A stretch of DNA of 64,000 bases from an uncultured Erythrobacter sp. Its GTDB lineage: Bacteria > Pseudomonadota > Alphaproteobacteria > Sphingomonadales > Sphingomonadaceae. The notes beneath the pieces are model-generated. The model made no database searches. It was given only the letters and a program-made list of their open reading frames with translations, and was not told the origin of the DNA. A program made the position numbers and the translations under genes. The DNA is taken from contig CANMMR010000007.1 in NCBI GenBank assembly GCA_947499095.1, positions 124,001-188,000 on the forward strand, given 5' to 3'. The stretch's first letter is position 1. Each line of letters starts with the position of its first letter. Below are positions 10,535-18,802 of this stretch, piece after piece.

Positions 10535-10852
10535 ATGCCCAAGCTGATCGTCACCACCCGCGAAGGCGAAACCTCCGAAATTGAGGTCGAGGACGGCCTG
10601 ACCGTCATGGAAGCCATCCGCGACAACGGCTTCGACGAATTGCTGGCCCTGTGCGGCGGCTGCTGCAGCTGCGCGACCTGCCATGTGCATGTCGACCAGG
10701 CCTTTGCCGACAAGCTGCCGGAAATGAGCGAGGACGAGGACGATTTGCTCGAATCCACCGATCACCGTACCGACGGCTCGCGCTTGGGCTGCCAGATCCC
10801 GTTCACGGCGGAACTGGATGGGCTGAAGGTTACTATCGCTCCGGAGGATTAA
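10535..10852 (+). CDS. [2Fe-2S] ferredoxin, adrenodoxin/putidaredoxin type
   Basis: This is a 105-residue soluble electron carrier. Cluster ligands follow the adrenodoxin pattern: Cys40, Cys46 and Cys49 in [14 protein letters not shown] (C-x5-C-x2-C) and a fourth Cys in RLGCQIPF. Two additional cysteines (43, 44) sit inside the loop. GAGGAAG lies seven bases before the ATG. Proteins of this type serve cytochromes P450, Rieske oxygenases or iron-sulfur cluster assembly; there is no P450 or isc gene beside it, so the partner is unknown. Two strong hairpins follow the gene. Confidence 0.93.
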   Translation: MPKLIVTTREGETSEIEVEDGLTVMEAIRDNGFDELLALCGGCCSCATCHVHVDQAFADKLPEMSEDEDDLLESTDHRTDGSRLGCQIPFTAELDGLKVTIAPED

Positions 10853-10891
10853 TGGCGTCTATTTGCGCGTAACTGCGTCCCGCGCTGCGCC

Positions 10892-10972
10892 CTGTTCCGT
10901 CCCGCTCCCCCACCCGGCCACCCAAACAGTATAGTGCCGTGGGTGGCCGGGTGGGGGAGCGGGATGGAACAG
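10892..10972. repeat. Very long stem-loop, 32-bp arms
   Basis: Bases 10892-10923 and 10941-10972 are reverse complements over 32 positions with one mismatch, around a 17-base loop. The inner arm reads GCTCCCCCACCCGGCCACCC and its complement. The stem is much longer than a normal terminator and there is no T-run, so it is probably a dispersed hairpin element that also ends or stabilises the ferredoxin transcript. Small open frames over it look spurious. Confidence 0.8.
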
Positions 10973-10975
10973 CAA

Positions 10976-10997
10976 GGTCAGGACGGATGTCCTGACC
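10976..10997. repeat. Perfect 9-bp stem-loop next to the long hairpin
   Basis: GGTCAGGAC-GGAT-GTCCTGACC is a perfect 9-bp inverted repeat with a four-base loop, beginning three bases after the 32-bp hairpin ends. The tandem arrangement suggests one composite element or a two-part transcription end between the ferredoxin gene and cysK. Confidence 0.65.
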
Positions 10998-11045
10998 GCA
11001 CCTAACAAAGAATCCGAGTGGGGGCGTGGGCTGGTGCCGCAAGCT

Positions 11046-11061
11046 TTCGACAGATGTCGAA
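11046..11061. promoter_or_regulatory. Inverted repeat upstream of cysK, possible operator
   Basis: TTCGACA-GA-TGTCGAA is a perfect 7-bp palindrome with a two-base centre, about 85 bases before the cysK ATG. It could be a regulator site or part of a 5' leader hairpin. No T-box, S-box or other recognised leader is visible. Confidence 0.3.
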
Positions 11062-11146
11062 GGCGTACCCCACAAAGACTCTCCCTTTCAGTCGAGCAAG
11101 CGCTTGTAGTTTGCGCACTGGCCCACCCGCGCTTACCTCACCCCGC

Positions 11147-12163
11147 ATGACAGCAATTCCCGTACGTGAGCAAACGCTCGACCTCATCGGCAACACGCCT
11201 CTGGTCCGCCTGGAAGGCCCGAGCGCGGAGGCCGGTTGCGACATTTTCGGCAAATGCGAGTTCGCCAATCCCGGCGCTTCCGTAAAGGATCGCGCCGCGC
11301 TCTACATCATCCGCGATGCCGAAGCGCGCGGTGAACTCAAGTCCGGCGGCACGGTGGTCGAGGGAACGGCCGGCAACACCGGCATCGGCATTGCGCTGGT
11401 CGCCAATGCACTCGGCTATCGCACGATCATCGTCATGCCGGACAACCAGAGCCGCGAGAAGATGCAGACCATCCGCGCATTGGGCGCGGAACTGGTCACG
11501 GTGCCGCCGACGAAATATGCCGATCCCAACCACTTCCAGCACGTCTCGCGGCGCATGGCCGAGGAGACGGAAGGCGCGATCTGGGCGGGCCAGTTCGACA
11601 ATACCGCCAATCGCAAGGCGCATATCGAAGGTACCGCGAAGGAGCTGTGGCAACAGCTCGACGGCCGGATCGACGGCTTTACTTGCGCGGCAGGGACCGG
11701 CGGGACGATCGCCGGGGTTGGCATGGGCCTCAAGGAATTCGACGAGACCGTGCAGATCGCCCTGACCGACCCGCATGGCGCGGCGCTCTACAACTACTTC
11801 GCCAATGGCGAGCTGAAAGCCGAAGGCTCTTCGGTCGCCGAAGGGATCGGGCAGGGCAGGATCACCGCCAATCTCGAAGGCGCGCCGATCGATACGCAGT
11901 TCCGCGTGTCGGATGAAGAGGGCCTTCACTGGGTCGCCCGGCTGTTGCGCGAAGAGGGGCTGTGCCTTGGCCTGTCGTCCGGCATCAACGTCGCGGGCGC
12001 CATCGCGCTGGGCAAGCAGCTGGTGGCCGAGGGGCGCGACAGCCCGCGCGTCGCCACGATCCTGTGCGACACCGGCTTCCGCTATCTCTCGACGCTTTAC
12101 GATCCCGAATGGCTGGCATCGAAAGACCTGCCCGTCTTCGATTGGTTGCAGGGCGACGATTGA
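11147..12163 (+). CDS. cysK: Cysteine synthase A (O-acetylserine sulfhydrylase)
   Basis: The enzyme makes cysteine from O-acetylserine and sulfide with PLP, in the cytosol. The 338-residue fold-type II protein shows GNTPLVRLE, the PLP lysine Lys47 in NPGASVKDRAA, the substrate loop GTAGNTGIGIA and the phosphate-binding GTGGTIAGVG. The ATG at 11147 (MTAIPVREQTLDLIGNTPL) gives the family N-terminus; the frame upstream is open but contains no homologous sequence. It is longer at the C-terminus than E. coli CysK (323 residues). It would consume the sulfide made by the cysI-cysH operon at 50-53 kb. Confidence 0.94.
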   Translation: MTAIPVREQTLDLIGNTPLVRLEGPSAEAGCDIFGKCEFANPGASVKDRAALYIIRDAEARGELKSGGTVVEGTAGNTGIGIALVANALGYRTIIVMPDNQSREKMQTIRALGAELVTVPPTKYADPNHFQHVSRRMAEETEGAIWAGQFDNTANRKAHIEGTAKELWQQLDGRIDGFTCAAGTGGTIAGVGMGLKEFDETVQIALTDPHGAALYNYFANGELKAEGSSVAEGIGQGRITANLEGAPIDTQFRVSDEEGLHWVARLLREEGLCLGLSSGINVAGAIALGKQLVAEGRDSPRVATILCDTGFRYLSTLYDPEWLASKDLPVFDWLQGDD

Positions 12164-12197
12164 CCGCACGGGCGCTTGCGGCGTATCGCTGCGGTCG

Positions 12198-12557
12198 ATG
12201 GCGCAATTCTTCGATATGAGCCGCAAGCCGGATACGGGCGAGGTGTCGGACATTCCCGGCAACCGCGCCCGGCGCGAGCGCAATCTCCAGCGCCTGCAGA
12301 TCGGCGGCACGGGCATCGCCATGATGGTCCTGCTGGTCGCGCTGGCGAGCGTGGTGAGCAATCGCGCGGCGCAGACCGATGCGACCGCCGTGCCGGAAGC
12401 GGCACCGACCACCGAACCGACGCCGGCGATGCCGCGGAACGACCCGCTGGCCGAGGCGGGCGTCGTGCCCGAGCTTCCCGCAGAGCCTACCACGGCGGTG
12501 ACCGGAACTCCCTCGCCCGCCGCGCCGGAGCAGGATCTCAGTGCACCCCAGCCATAA
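12198..12557 (+). CDS. Small single-pass membrane protein of unknown function
   Basis: This is a 119-residue protein with a basic N-terminal cytosolic part (PGNRARRERNLQRLQ), one transmembrane helix (about residues 36-56, GGTGIAMMVLLVALASVVSN) and a low-complexity Pro/Ala/Thr/Glu tail that should lie in the periplasm. An alternative start is the ATG at 12216. It overlaps the following lipoprotein gene by 17 bases, so the two are probably co-translated. No family is recognised. The shape (short cytosolic part, one helix, disordered Pro-rich tail) resembles small envelope or division accessory proteins, but that is only a guess. Confidence 0.65.
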   Translation: MAQFFDMSRKPDTGEVSDIPGNRARRERNLQRLQIGGTGIAMMVLLVALASVVSNRAAQTDATAVPEAAPTTEPTPAMPRNDPLAEAGVVPELPAEPTTAVTGTPSPAAPEQDLSAPQP

Positions 12558-13296
12558 CAGCCTTAAGGCTGCGCTTTTCGGTTTGGGGCTGGCACTTGCC
12601 GCCTGCGGCCAGAGCGTTGCGCCTTCGGAGAGCGCCGCCGACAAGCAGCAGCTCGGCCTGTTCTCCACGCTGCCCATCTATTGGGGAAGCGGCGGGGATG
12701 TGGCCACCCTGCTCGATACCGCTCAGGAAAAGGACTGGGTGCGGGAGCAATTGGAGCGCAGGTTCGAACTCGCCCCGCTCGACGCGCTCGAGCCCGAAAC
12801 CTTCGCAAATGTCGATCGCTTGCTGCTGGCCCAGCCCCGGCCGCTCGCTCCGTCGGAAAACGTCGCGCTCGACGAGTGGCTGCGCGGTGGCGGACGCTTG
12901 CTGATCTTCGCGGACCCGCTGCTGACTCGGCATAGCGAGTTTTCCATCGGCGACCGCAGACGACCGCAGGACGTCGTGCTGATCTCGCCGATCCTGAAGC
13001 GGTGGGGGCTGGAATTGCAATTCGACGAAACACAAGCTGTCGGCGAACGCTGGGTCGATGCCTATGACGGGGAGTTTCCGGTGAATCTCCCAGGCAAATT
13101 CGTGCAAGTGGATGCAAGCGCGCCATCGCAGTGCACCGTGTCGGAAAGCGGACTGCTCGCCCAATGCGAGGTTGGCGAGGGTCGTGTGACCCTGCTGGCC
13201 GATGCCGCAATTCTCGATTGGGAAGGGGAGGGCGATCTGCCCTCGCGGCGCAGGGCGGCGCTCGATGACCTGGTCGCGGCTGCGCTCGATTTCTGA
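12541..13296 (+). CDS. Lipoprotein with a DUF4350/GldG-like domain
   Basis: The 251-residue protein starts at a GTG inside the preceding gene. Its signal peptide ends in a lipobox (LALAAC). The rest resembles the periplasmic fold seen in DUF4350 and GldG-like proteins: FSTLPIYWG, LDALEPETFANVDRLLLAQPR, DEWLRGGGRLLIFADPLL, and a C-terminal EGRVTLLADAAILD. The glutamine-amidotransferase-like layout is recognisable, but no catalytic residues are evident, so a binding role is more likely. It sits immediately upstream of the dcw cluster and is coupled to the small membrane protein gene. The function is unknown. Confidence 0.72.
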   Translation: MHPSHNSLKAALFGLGLALAACGQSVAPSESAADKQQLGLFSTLPIYWGSGGDVATLLDTAQEKDWVREQLERRFELAPLDALEPETFANVDRLLLAQPRPLAPSENVALDEWLRGGGRLLIFADPLLTRHSEFSIGDRRRPQDVVLISPILKRWGLELQFDETQAVGERWVDAYDGEFPVNLPGKFVQVDASAPSQCTVSESGLLAQCEVGEGRVTLLADAAILDWEGEGDLPSRRRAALDDLVAAALDF

Positions 13297-13640
13297 TCAC
13301 GGGAAATTGCGGGAGCGAGTCGGAGAGCGCGCGGGAAACTGCGGGCAGCTCAACGAAATTGCGAGTGTTTCCAGCGACCTCGCTAGCAAAGAGGTGAGGG
13401 TTTTGAGAATGCAGGTGCAAAAATAATCTAGCGAAAACAAAGCTATAATGGCTTATCCCGTGAAATCCCGCAATTTTCCCTTCCATCCCCGGTCGTCCCG
13501 CGATAAATCCTCAGGACATCGGACAAGGCTGTCTATGCGCGCACCGCTCGCGAGCGGTGCAGCTCGACCATGCATGTGGGCGAGGGGGAGGAAGTCTTGT
13601 CCGGGGGAGATGTTGAACGCGCATTCGGGAACTGGGGCAG
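13297..13640 (+). promoter_or_regulatory. Upstream region of the dcw cluster
   Basis: The 344 bases between the lipoprotein gene and mraZ hold no convincing gene. They should contain the main dcw promoter. A perfect TATAAT occurs at 13444-13449, but without a clear -35 at 17 bases. The stretch 13400-13470 is the most AT-rich of the region. A 20-bp perfect palindrome lies at 13541-13560. G-rich segments at 13571-13640 might include MraZ-binding repeats, but I could not place the regular TGGGN array known from other species. Confidence 0.4.
13541..13560. promoter_or_regulatory. 20-bp perfect palindrome upstream of mraZ
   Basis: GCACCGCTCG followed directly by CGAGCGGTGC: every base pairs, with no spacer. 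It lies 81 bases before the mraZ start and about 95 bases after the TATAAT. A dimeric regulator operator or a transcript hairpin near the mRNA 5' end are both possible. Confidence 0.5.
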
Positions 13641-14126
13641 GTGACTTTCGGAGGGTACAGCGGACAAGCCTATTCGCCTGCGGGCGACAAGGGCCGCTTT
13701 GTGCTTCCGCCGCTGTTCCGCAAAGCCGTCAAGGAAAGCAGCGGCGGCCGCGTCCTCTGCCTGATGAAACACCCCACATGGAATTGCCTCGTCGGCTTCG
13801 GCCTTAGCCGCAAGGAAGAGCTCGACGCCCAGCTAGATCGCGAGGAAGAAATCGCCGTTCGCGTCGGCAGGGATTTCGACCGCGACACGCGCGCCAGCCA
13901 GCTGTTCGGCTTCCTCGAAATGCCCTTCGACGACAGCGGACGCTTCGTCATGCCGGACCACTTGCGCAGCCTCGCCGGGATCGAGGAAGGTCTCTATTTC
14001 CAGGGTGGCGGACGCTTTTTTACGCTGTGGAATCCGGACGAGCTCGCCAAGATGGGCGACGATTGGGCCAGCGCCAAGGCAGCCTGCGACAGCCTGCTCG
14101 CCGATGCGAAGGCGAAAGGCAAATGA
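13641..14126 (+). CDS. mraZ: Transcriptional regulator MraZ
   Basis: MraZ is a DNA-binding ring-forming protein of the AbrB/SpoVT fold that controls the dcw operon. The 161-residue protein has the two repeated half domains: [19 protein letters not shown] near the N-terminus and [20 protein letters not shown] in the middle; the DxxGRxxxP core is present in both ([16 protein letters not shown]). The GTG at 13641 is preceded by GGGGCAG. It is the first gene of the dcw cluster and overlaps rsmH by ATGA, so it probably acts on its own promoter upstream. Confidence 0.95.
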   Translation: MTFGGYSGQAYSPAGDKGRFVLPPLFRKAVKESSGGRVLCLMKHPTWNCLVGFGLSRKEELDAQLDREEEIAVRVGRDFDRDTRASQLFGFLEMPFDDSGRFVMPDHLRSLAGIEEGLYFQGGGRFFTLWNPDELAKMGDDWASAKAACDSLLADAKAKGK

Positions 14127-15061
14127 CCGGCGCTCCGCACATTCCCGTCCTCCTTGACGAGGTGATCGACGCGCTGGATCCGCAGCCGGGCGATATCGTG
14201 ATCGATGCGACCTTCGGCGCTGGCGGCTACACGCGCGCGCTGTTGGAGCGCGGCGCGACGGTGCATGCTTTCGACCGGGATCCCGATGCAATCGCTTCGG
14301 GTCGCAACTGGCGCGAGACGGGGGAAAACCCGCCGCGCCTTATTCTCCACCCGCACCGTTTCTCCGAAATGCTCGACGTCATGACATCGGCCGGAGTGGC
14401 GCGAGTCGACGGGATCGTGATGGATATCGGCGTGTCGTCCATGCAGCTTGACCAGGCCGAACGCGGCTTTGCCTTCTCCGCCGATGGCCCGCTCGACATG
14501 CGGATGAGCCAGGAGGGCGAAAGCGCAGCCGATTTCCTCAACAGCGCCGATGAGAGCGCGATTGCGGATGTCATCTACCAGTACGGTGAAGAACGCCAGT
14601 CGCGCCGTGTTGCGCGGGCGATCGTTGCGGCACGCCCGCTGGAGACGACCGGCGATCTCGCCCGCGTCGTGCGCAAGGCGCTAGGCCACAAGCCGCACGA
14701 CAAGAAAGATCCGGCCACCCGCACCTTCCAGGCCATCAGAATTCACGTGAACGGCGAGCTCGACGAACTGTCCCAAGGCCTGTCGGCTGCCGAACACCTG
14801 CTGCGCGAAGGGGGCCGCCTTGCTGTGGTCAGCTTCCACAGCCTCGAAGACCGGATCGTCAAGCGCTTCCTGCGCGAGGCATCCTCGACCCCGAGCGCCT
14901 CGCGTCACGTCCCACTGGCGGCGCTTGGCGATCCGGTCTTCTCTCCCGTCAGCAAGGCGATCAAGCCGGGCGCGGCGGAAATCGAGCGCAATCCGCGCGC
15001 GCGCTCGTCCGTCCTGCGTTACGCGGTGCGCACCGCCACACCGGCAAGGGAAGCGGCATGA
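14123..15061 (+). CDS. rsmH: 16S rRNA (cytosine(1402)-N4)-methyltransferase
   Basis: RsmH (MraW) uses S-adenosylmethionine to methylate C1402 of 16S rRNA in the decoding centre. The 312-residue protein opens with [13 protein letters not shown] and has the SAM-binding [30 protein letters not shown], and the C-terminal [17 protein letters not shown] followed by [10 protein letters not shown], all typical. The ATG at 14123 overlaps the mraZ stop, and the end overlaps ftsL. Confidence 0.97.
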   Translation: MTGAPHIPVLLDEVIDALDPQPGDIVIDATFGAGGYTRALLERGATVHAFDRDPDAIASGRNWRETGENPPRLILHPHRFSEMLDVMTSAGVARVDGIVMDIGVSSMQLDQAERGFAFSADGPLDMRMSQEGESAADFLNSADESAIADVIYQYGEERQSRRVARAIVAARPLETTGDLARVVRKALGHKPHDKKDPATRTFQAIRIHVNGELDELSQGLSAAEHLLREGGRLAVVSFHSLEDRIVKRFLREASSTPSASRHVPLAALGDPVFSPVSKAIKPGAAEIERNPRARSSVLRYAVRTATPAREAA

Positions 15062-15564
15062 TCGCCGGCGGTTCCCGTCTGCGCCAGATCGGCTGGGCGC
15101 TGGTGCTGGCCGTATGTTTCGGCCTGCTCCTCGCGCTCACTTTCAAGGTGAACGCGGTGAAGAGCCAGGTGCGCCTGACCGAACGCCACATCATTGCTGC
15201 CCAGCACGACAAGCTGATGCTGGAAACCGAGTTCCAGACCCGCGCCAGCCAGCAGCAACTGGCCAACTGGAACGCGATCGAATTCGGCTATGGTCCGCCG
15301 CGCGCCGACCAGTATCTCGAGAGCGAACGCCAGCTTGCCGCGCTCGGCACGCCCCGCGGGCTCGATGCTCCCTCGCCGGTGAGCGTCGCGCTCAACCGGC
15401 CGCCGCGCGAAGAGCAGGGCTTGCTGGCCGACTGGCTTGGCGACGAGTCCGAGGACGCTGCGCGCCCCGGTCGCCCGTCGACGCGTGAGTTCGCGTCCAC
15501 CGATCTCGCAAAGCGGCTGACCCGCCCGGTTGCAGCTGCCGGAGTTTCCGAGGTGGCCCGGTGA
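15058..15564 (+). CDS. ftsL: Cell division protein FtsL
   Basis: FtsL is a bitopic inner-membrane protein that joins FtsB and FtsQ and activates FtsWI. The 168-residue protein has a short cytosolic start, one transmembrane helix (about residues 12-30, [18 protein letters not shown]) and a periplasmic coiled-coil ([29 protein letters not shown] with heptad character) ending near [16 protein letters not shown]. The C-terminal 80 residues are a proline-, acid- and arginine-rich tail longer than in E. coli. The call rests on topology plus position between rsmH and ftsI, as sequence conservation in the family is low. It overlaps both neighbours by ATGA or GTGA. Confidence 0.88.
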   Translation: MIAGGSRLRQIGWALVLAVCFGLLLALTFKVNAVKSQVRLTERHIIAAQHDKLMLETEFQTRASQQQLANWNAIEFGYGPPRADQYLESERQLAALGTPRGLDAPSPVSVALNRPPREEQGLLADWLGDESEDAARPGRPSTREFASTDLAKRLTRPVAAAGVSEVAR

Positions 15565-17330
15565 ACGCCTTCGCGGGCTATGGTCCCGCGATCGCGGCAG
15601 GGCGCACGGGTCACGGAGCGGTCAGCATGGCCGTCGCCTCCGGCCGCGTGCAACTCGTCACATTGCGCCAGCGATCGCTGACGGTCGCCCGCTGGCGAGT
15701 CCTGTGGATCGCGCTCGGCTTCGCCTTCGTTGCGCTGATGGCGCTGCTGCGGCTCGGCTATCTCGGCATGTCCGACAGCGCTTCGCGTGCGACCTCGCTG
15801 GAGGAGGCGCTGCTGCCCCCGCGCGGCGAGATAGTCGATCGCAACGGCATTCCGATGGCGCGTGCTTTCCCGGCCTATGCGCTGTGGTTCAATCCCAAGG
15901 CTCTGGGCGAGGATGGCAATCCGCTGGTCCGCGACCCGGCAGAGGTCGCAGCCAAGCTCAAGGCGATCTTCCCCGATATGGACGAGAGCCGCGTCGCCAG
16001 GCAGCTCGCCAGCGGTCAGCAGGGCTACCTGCGCCGCCGCGTGTTGCCTGAAGACGCCAATCGCGTGCAGGAAATCGGCGAGCTCGCACTCGAGATGCCG
16101 ATGGAGAACGATCGCCACTATCCGCAAGGCTCGATGGCGGCCCATGTGCTCGGCTATGTGGCCGCCGACGGCAAGGGCCGCGTCGGCATGGAACAGGTGC
16201 TCGATACGCAGCTGAACGATCCGGTGACCCGCGGGACGCCCGCCGCCCTGTCGATCGATGTGCGCGTCCAGGGAGCGCTGGAAGACGAATTGCGGCGCGG
16301 CATGAAGCTGGTCGATGCGCAGGGCGGTGCAGGCATCGTACTCGATGTCGATACCGGCGAAGTGCTGGCGCTGGCCTCACTTCCGGAGTTCGATCCGAAC
16401 AAGATCGACGAACGCGGGCAAAGCCTGATGTTCAACCGCGTGACCAACCAGGTGTACGAACTCGGCTCGACCTTCAAGCCGCTGTCGGTCGCAGCTGCCA
16501 TCGATGCCGGCGTGGTGCGGGACTTTTCCCGGCGCTACGATGCGACCCCGGTCAAGGTCGGCCGTTTCGCGATCAAGGACCTGCATTCGAAGGGCAATAC
16601 GCTCAACGTGGTCGAGACACTGGTCTATTCGTCGAACACCGTCACCGCGCGGATCGCCGACGATCTCGGCCCCGAGCGGATGCGCCGCTACATGATCGAC
16701 ATGGGGCTTAACGAGCGTCCCTATATCGAACTTCCGGCCAAGGGCTTCCCGATCTGGCCGGGCGACAACTGGCCGCGCCTGCGGAACATGACCGTGAGTT
16801 ACGGTCACGGTATCGCGGTGACGCCGCTGCATCTTGCCAGCGCTTATGCTGCCATGGTCAATGGTGGGATCTGGCGACCCGCGACCCTGCACAAGGTCGA
16901 GCCGGGCGCCGCGCCGAAGGGTCGCCGGGTGTTCAAGGCCTCCACCTCCAGCCGCATGCGTCAGTTGCTGCGCGCTATCACCGTGTTCGGAACGGGCAAG
17001 AACGCCGATGCGCATGGCTATCGCGTGGGTGGCAAGACCGGTTCGGCGGAAAAGCCGGGCGGCAGCGCAGGCTATCGCCGCACGGCGCTGGTCTCCACGT
17101 TCGCCGCCGCATTCCCGATGGATCGCCCGCGCTACGTCGTCATCGCCATGCTCGACGAGCCGCGCGGCACCGTGGCATCGAGCTATCAGCGCACGGCTGG
17201 CTGGACCGCCGCTCCGATCGTCGGCCGTCTGGTTCCGCGCATCGGCCCTCTGATCGGCGTGCGGCCCGACGAAACCCGCGATGTCGATATTTCCGATATT
17301 CGTCCGCTGATTCCGGGGAAGACGTCATGA
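15561..17330 (+). CDS. ftsI: Division-specific peptidoglycan transpeptidase FtsI (PBP3)
   Basis: This is the septal transpeptidase that cross-links new peptidoglycan with FtsW. The 589-residue protein (from the GTG at 15561, coupled to ftsL) has one transmembrane helix (about residues 55-75), a dimerisation/pedestal domain beginning PPRGEIVDRNGIPMARAFPAY, and the penicillin-binding domain with the active site STFK (Ser303, Lys306), SSN in VYSSNTVTA and KTG in GGKTGSAEKPGG. An internal ATG at 15627 is an alternative start that would remove 22 residues with no known role. It overlaps murE by ATGA. Confidence 0.96.
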   Translation: MNAFAGYGPAIAAGRTGHGAVSMAVASGRVQLVTLRQRSLTVARWRVLWIALGFAFVALMALLRLGYLGMSDSASRATSLEEALLPPRGEIVDRNGIPMARAFPAYALWFNPKALGEDGNPLVRDPAEVAAKLKAIFPDMDESRVARQLASGQQGYLRRRVLPEDANRVQEIGELALEMPMENDRHYPQGSMAAHVLGYVAADGKGRVGMEQVLDTQLNDPVTRGTPAALSIDVRVQGALEDELRRGMKLVDAQGGAGIVLDVDTGEVLALASLPEFDPNKIDERGQSLMFNRVTNQVYELGSTFKPLSVAAAIDAGVVRDFSRRYDATPVKVGRFAIKDLHSKGNTLNVVETLVYSSNTVTARIADDLGPERMRRYMIDMGLNERPYIELPAKGFPIWPGDNWPRLRNMTVSYGHGIAVTPLHLASAYAAMVNGGIWRPATLHKVEPGAAPKGRRVFKASTSSRMRQLLRAITVFGTGKNADAHGYRVGGKTGSAEKPGGSAGYRRTALVSTFAAAFPMDRPRYVVIAMLDEPRGTVASSYQRTAGWTAAPIVGRLVPRIGPLIGVRPDETRDVDISDIRPLIPGKTS

Positions 17331-18802
17331 AGCTGGCGAAGCTCTGTGCCGCTGCAGGCCTCGATTGCGGCGGCAGCGAAGCCGAAGTCACCGGCTTCGC
17401 CATCGACAATCGCAAGGTAGCGCCCGGCACGGTGTTCGGCGCGTTCCAAGGCACGCAGGTCAATGGCGAGGACTTCATTCCCGCCGCCATCGAAGCAGGC
17501 GCCATCGCCGTGGTGGCGCGGCCCGAAACAAAGGTCGACGGCGCGGTACACATCGCCGAGCCCGAACCCCGCCGAGCCTTCGCCCGGCTCGCCTCGTGCT
17601 ATTTCACGCCGGTGCCGGAGCACATCGTCGCGGTGACCGGCACCAACGGCAAGACCTCGACCGTCGAGATGACGCGCCAGATCTGGCGCATGACCGGCGA
17701 ACGCGCGGCCAGCATCGGCACTCTCGGCGTCACCACGCCGGACGAAAGCGTCTCTACCGGGCTCACCACGCCCGACATCGTGACCTTCCTCTCAAACCTT
17801 AGCGGCCTGGCGCGCGAAGGCGTGACGCATGTCGCCTACGAGGCATCCAGCCACGGCCTCTCCCAATTCCGCAACGAGGGCATTCCGGTCGAAGCGGCCG
17901 CCTTCACCAACTTCAGCCGCGACCACCTCGATTACCATGCCGACATGGAAGACTATTTCGCCGCCAAGATGCGGCTGTTCGACGAGGTCGTCTCCGACGG
18001 CGCGACTGCGGTCGTCTGGATGGGGTCCGGCGAAAGCGGCTGGAATGCGCGGGTCGTCGACCATGCCGGGAAGCGCGGGCTGACCGTGATGACCGTCGGC
18101 GAGCAGGGAAGCGACATCCGCCTCACCTCGCGCGAGCCGACCCAGCTCGGCCAAATACTGACGGTCGAGCATGACCGGCAGGAGCGCAAGATCACCCTGC
18201 CGCTGATCGGTGCCTATCAGGTTTCAAATGCGCTGTGCGCTGCGGGCCTTGCTCTTGCTACGGGCACGAGTGCCTCGGGCGTCTGGGATGCGGTATCGCG
18301 CCTGCAGCCGGTGCGCGGGCGGCTCGAACGCGCCGTGATCTCGCCGAGCGGTGCGCCGGTCTACATAGACTATGCCCATACGCCCGACGCGCTCAAAGCC
18401 GCCATCGCGGCGTTGCGTCCGCATGTCACTGGCAGGCTGATTACCGTGTTTGGCGCCGGCGGCGACCGCGACCACGGCAAGCGCGCGCCGATGGGCGAGG
18501 CGGCGGCCAAGGCCAGCGATGTCGTCATTGTCACGGACGACAACCCCCGCGGCGAAACTGCTGCGGATATCCGCGCGGCAGTGCTTGAGGGCGCGCCCCA
18601 AGCACGCGAAATAGGCGGTCGTCGCGAAGCCATCAAAGCAGCCATCGCCGAAGCGGGCGCCGAGGATATCGTCCTCGTCGCCGGCAAGGGACATGAAACG
18701 GGTCAGATCATCGGGTCGGGAGAAAACATGCGGGTGCTGCCCTTCGACGACGTGGAAGTCGCGCGCGAATGCGCTGCCGAAATCGCGGGAGAGCGGGCAT
18801 GA
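17327..18802 (+). CDS. murE: UDP-MurNAc-tripeptide synthetase
   Basis: MurE adds the third residue (meso-diaminopimelate expected in this group) to UDP-MurNAc-L-Ala-D-Glu. The 491-residue protein has the Mur ligase order: an N-terminal UDP-binding domain (GFAIDNRKVAPGTVFGAFQG), the ATP-binding P-loop GTNGKTSTVEMT, YEASSHGL, and the C-terminal ligase domain with YAHTPDALK and the DNPR motif (VTDDNPRGE) that marks diaminopimelate-adding enzymes, followed by GKGHETGQ. It is coupled to ftsI and murF by ATGA overlaps. Confidence 0.96.
   Translation: MKLAKLCAAAGLDCGGSEAEVTGFAIDNRKVAPGTVFGAFQGTQVNGEDFIPAAIEAGAIAVVARPETKVDGAVHIAEPEPRRAFARLASCYFTPVPEHIVAVTGTNGKTSTVEMTRQIWRMTGERAASIGTLGVTTPDESVSTGLTTPDIVTFLSNLSGLAREGVTHVAYEASSHGLSQFRNEGIPVEAAAFTNFSRDHLDYHADMEDYFAAKMRLFDEVVSDGATAVVWMGSGESGWNARVVDHAGKRGLTVMTVGEQGSDIRLTSREPTQLGQILTVEHDRQERKITLPLIGAYQVSNALCAAGLALATGTSASGVWDAVSRLQPVRGRLERAVISPSGAPVYIDYAHTPDALKAAIAALRPHVTGRLITVFGAGGDRDHGKRAPMGEAAAKASDVVIVTDDNPRGETAADIRAAVLEGAPQAREIGGRREAIKAAIAEAGAEDIVLVAGKGHETGQIIGSGENMRVLPFDDVEVARECAAEIAGERA

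Noticed and set aside
10833-11075. Small minus-strand open frame across the two hairpins
   Set aside because: Most of it is hairpin sequence; there is no start context or domain, so it is not a gene.
13444-13449. Definite mraZ promoter at the TATAAT
   Set aside because: The -10 is perfect but the sequence 17 bases upstream (AAATAA) is not a -35, and the distance to mraZ is long; left as part of the region entry only.
13561-13640. Regular MraZ-binding repeats in front of mraZ
   Set aside because: G-rich runs are present but do not form the three-repeat array with fixed spacing, so I do not claim a site.
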